Source: Dallia pectoralis
Lineage: Eukaryota; Chordata; Actinopteri; Esociformes; Umbridae
DNA: 64,000 bases
Assembly (NCBI GenBank): GCA_029465975.1
Contig: CM055756.1
Coordinates: 6,985,362-7,049,361, forward strand
Direction of reading: 5' to 3'
The translations under genes and the position numbers were made by a program. Below, one piece after another: positions 60,400-64,000 of the stretch. The stretch's first letter is position 1. Every line of letters begins with the position of its first letter. The notes below the pieces were generated by a model. The model saw only the letters and a list, made by a program, of their open reading frames with translations. It did not search any database and was not told where the DNA came from.

Positions 60400-60738
60400 A
60401 GTGACACATCGATGCATTTAGAGAAGGAGCCCAGCGCACATGCAGAGTTGCCAAGGCTACGGAGCCCCATCACCAGCGCACACCAAATGTGATTCCTAAG
60501 TTATATTTGGATATCTGGGCATCTCCATCACCAAAGCACAAGTGGTGGAACCTCTATACGCTAAATACATATAGGGATATTATACATGCTTTAACCGGCA
60601 CAATGCCCCTGGACACATTAAGTCGTTTTTCCTCTCCTGGATATTGATTTTTCCTTTCAAGTCTTTTGGAAGCGAGTGGAGAGACGCGCTGCTGTTGTTC
60701 AGAAAAAGCCTGGGCACACCTTATTGATGCCAGCCAAG
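60400..60738 (+). promoter_or_regulatory. Possible first exon (5' UTR) of a + strand gene leaving the window
   Basis: The interval ends in a strong donor consensus, gccaag|gtgagt at 60738/60739, and just before it is an ATG (atgccagccaag). Upstream sequence is moderately CpG-containing, unlike the A/T-rich surroundings. No downstream coding exon was found up to 64000, so the gene is not identified and the call is tentative. Confidence 0.25.
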
Positions 60739-60739
60739 G

Positions 60740-63700
60740 TGAGTTTAAACCTTACTTGAGTCGCTTATTGTGATGGGTTATGTCTATCGTCACATAATTC
60801 GCATTTTGCATTGGATCTTGTGCATTGGCTTCTCGGGTGAAAAGTATATAGCGCAATAATCGCATCTGCGGTGTTGGGAAAATGTGAATAAGAAACTGTA
60901 AAGGCATCGTAATGTTAACTATATAGACTATGTATGCGCACTGGAACGGATAAATATCAACGCAGGCTGATTTGTTTCACTGTGGCACCCTGTAACAATC
61001 AATACTGTAAAATATTGAATAGAGAAAAATGGTTTTAAGCCAAATCACATCTCGGGTAAATAACAAATAACTAACACTGAAGGGTGAAACCATTTTTCTA
61101 ATAATTCATTTCCAACGCCCTATTCAAATGCTCGAGATATTTCACCACATTTTCGATATTTTAGTATCACAACCTATAGCACTGCATGGTGAAATTAATC
61201 TTTTAAGTGTTTACCAACGTACTCTAATGCTATCAGACTACAATGGTAGATCTGGTGACGTCTATATTATATAGCATTGTATCCATGCATGCATGGTCAT
61301 CTGGATGTATCCATCTAAAATAATGCGGGTTATTACTTTGGCATAGCCCCGAAACCTCCAACACGACTATGTGATTGGTTAAACAGCTTCCCAAAATAGG
61401 GCCCAATCAGAGCTCCTTTCCTCTGGAGAACACACCTTTAGAGACAATACGCCACAACTACCAGACAGATGATGGAAGTGGTCAAAATTCACCCCACTGC
61501 CCTTTCAGTGACTTTACCACTATGGCCTTGATAATGCATGCATGGAAAGTGAACTAGTGTTTTAATAGTATGCCTGTTAGTCTATCTGGGATCAGATCTG
61601 TACGTGTGAATGTAATTCTAATGCGAGTGAACATGCACGAATGATTTCCTGTGTGGCTATATTAGTCTCGATAATCATGCATGCAGGCTTTGGTCGCAAG
61701 AGCTGTCAGTGGTGCTGAACTTGTATATAACAGCTGTACAACTCAATGTGCGTGCATTAAGGTTGGTGAATATCAATATCAGATGCCAATGTATCGATGC
61801 TCTCAAACGTTACACGTGACAACCTCTACATGTTCCTAAATGATGGGCATCTGCACAGACAAAGCGCTTGAGGGCAACACAACGCCCCGGTCACAGCGGG
61901 ACACCCTGGATGCAGGCGCGTGTGTGACTTGTTATCGACGTGCAGATTGTCTGCAGCCCTCATATAATCCGGGTTGAACTTTAACACTGAAAGGACTCAT
62001 CGATTCCACGGCACTCTGGCTGCATGTGACAGATCACCAGAGAGAGAGAGAGAGAGTGATGGGTAGTTTTTTGCGTTCTGGAAGTGCGATTGCATGTGAA
62101 ATCTTACATGCAAAACAAATGGACACTATATATATACATTATTTAAAGCTGTAGCGATATATAGAAAGAATATCTGCCGATTTGAAGACACGCCCACAAG
62201 CACACGCAGACCACGGCCACATGCAGGATAATAAGTCACAACTGCGTCTACAAGGTTTTTTGTATTGCTAAATTATGCGAAATATTAATAAAATAATAAA
62301 CATTCACCACCGTGCAAAAAAGGCTACAGTGTATCCTGTATGCTGTATGTTTTTACCACCAACCTGCATTCAGGACATTGGGTCTGATGTGCCTATACTT
62401 TATACAAATCGAACTGTCTTCAGTGAATTAAGCAGATCTTTTCTACTCGTTTTTTGTGAAACAGATCAATTCCCCTGATTCAATTCGATTCTTTTGTAAT
62501 GTAACTTTGCCATTACAATATGTCATGTAGAAGAAAACCCTTTTGCGAAATTAACACTTTTAGAGGTTTGGAGACGTTTGCTTATTCGGTTTGGAGCAAA
62601 GTGCCCATCACTAAGACTTCTATTTGATGGTAAATGCGAAGCATTTTGTCACGGATTGGTGAATTGGGTTGTCACCGGTTGGTAGGGGAGAGCACTTGTG
62701 TGTATCGTGTTGATTAGGAGCACAGCTGTTTTGGGTTAAGCTAAACACCAGGCATGGGTACGTTAATTAGTTGCCTATTTAAGGTCCCTGGTTAGGTTCA
62801 CGAGTGCTTGGTATTGTCCTACGTGTTGCTGCCGGTGAGTGTTTGCTGTTTAGCTCGCTGTATCTGTATCTTATATTTAAATTTACAGTGTTTAGGTTTT
62901 ACCGTTTGTCGTCAGTCGTGACCCATTCGATTGGGTTGACACCTTACTAGGCATCACTCATTTACACTGGTGTTCCACAACTCTTTGAACAGTCACGTAC
63001 TTCGTGATCTAATCGTTAGTTCGTCAGACATAGAATGTCGTGGCCTGGTCTGGAGGTCATAGATTTTGTGACTTCGTCTGGCTAAGTTAGTTGTTTTGAC
63101 AATTATTTTTTCTCCAAAATAACATCAGATGTCGTTTCACAAATTTCCTGGTGGATAAGCAGACTTTTTAGTACAGTTGTACCCCGCACACTTACTGTGC
63201 ACTTTCCCCTAAGATCCGGCAGTAGTTTACTGACAGCTGGACCACTGTTACCTAGATAGCGATGAGGTACATGATATATCGTGGCTGGTGAAGGTTAGTT
63301 TGAAGGACAAACGTAGCTAACATTTTCTGATTATCTGTGATTGGGAAACATCGTTATTTAAATTCAGCTGTTAGGGCTTATCTCAGAGTTGTTAAAATGG
63401 ATGATATGTTTACGTTTTGCCATGCTATTGGTTCCTGAATGCTATTGATTTGAACACTTACCCCCAATAGATACAACATAACAAACCACATATTTTATTT
63501 ACATGAGACTGTGCCTGAAATTGGTAAGGGTAGGTTACTCTTTATGTACAAGTTGAGGCAAGTCGTAATTTATCCAAATAATCAATGACGAAACCCATAA
63601 AACCAGGATAATAATATCATTTAATGTCAGTCGAAGGATTCCTGTTGTTTGCAGAATATGTACACATGAGATTAGCCGACCAAAATGCCAATAGTATTCA

Positions 63701-64000
63701 CTAGTCCTCAGGCTCTTTTTAAGGTCAACCACATAATGAACTTTAACAAGTACCCAGATATTTTTGCTCAGAACCTTGTTGCCACTGGCAGTAGGCCGAA
63801 GCCCGGTAGCAATTGGTAGCAAGCAAATCTCCTTGCAAGACAACAAATCCAAACACACAAAATCCATGATGAAATTGTAAATTGACCGCTGAAACAACAT
63901 TTTAAGGGCATTCTCATTCTGTGACTTGACATAATTTCAATACCTGTGGTTTGATTTGGAATGGCCACTCCATAATTGCAGACAAACAAAATACTTTTAT
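60740..64000. other. No gene recognised
   Basis: Includes a short (GA)n tract at about 62040-62056 and a segment at about 62648-62900 that begins gtcacggattggtgaattgg and includes cctatttaaggtccctgg, which looks like a retroviral-type LTR piece but is not confirmed. If the 60.4-kb exon is real, this is its first intron. Confidence 0.3.

Overview
This window is vertebrate nuclear DNA, almost certainly from a ray-finned (teleost) fish. The genes have many short exons with GT..AG introns, the proteins match vertebrate families closely, and the repeats are fish-type: Tc1/mariner relics, a BEL/Pao LTR retrotransposon and abundant minisatellites and (CA)n tracts. The sequence alone does not fix the species.

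Gene-bearing part (1-27 kb). Three genes were reconstructed exon by exon, with all reading phases consistent. (1) sgsm3, + strand, from before base 1 to a stop at 8519: 16 exons encoding the last 632 residues (TBC Rab-GAP, SH3 and RUN domains). (2) gtpbp1, - strand, 18806 to 11720: 13 exons, 663 codons, a complete GTPase of the GTPBP1/2 family. Its last exon lies 1.3 kb beyond the apparent stop and restores the conserved Gly/Arg-rich C-terminus. (3) A prototype galectin, + strand, 21702-26952: 4 exons, 134 aa, with every canonical sugar-binding residue present. sgsm3 and gtpbp1 converge; gtpbp1 and the galectin diverge from a 2.9 kb intergenic region. The three do not form a pathway (Rab/Rap signalling, translational GTPase/RNA surveillance, beta-galactoside lectin). 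The grouping is ordinary vertebrate synteny; the human counterparts lie on chromosome 22q13.

Gene-poor part (27-64 kb). I see no convincing host coding gene here. It is dominated by tandem repeats: 46-bp units at 28.5-29.7 kb, 41-bp at 31.9-32.2 kb, 28-bp at 32.7-34.2 kb, 21-bp at 43.1-43.75 kb, degenerate telomere-like repeats at 53.6-53.9 kb, (CA)n at 54.2-54.8 kb and 57-bp at 56.2-56.45 kb. Transposon copies and relics lie between them. The main one is a 7.55-kb BEL/Pao retrotransposon (45869-53421) with almost identical 468/467-bp LTRs and a 5-bp target-site duplication, so it is a very recent insertion. It nevertheless carries three frame breaks, two in homopolymer runs. A possible first exon or promoter of a + strand gene leaving the window sits near 60.4-60.74 kb.

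The long ORFs over tandem arrays (for example about 636 codons at 32.5-34.4 kb) are artefacts of stop-free repeat units and are not annotated as genes. The most notable observations are a minisatellite that has copied the sgsm3 exon-6 splice donor eight times, the hidden last exon of gtpbp1, the young but frame-broken BEL element, and the unusual density of minisatellites, several with higher-order structure.
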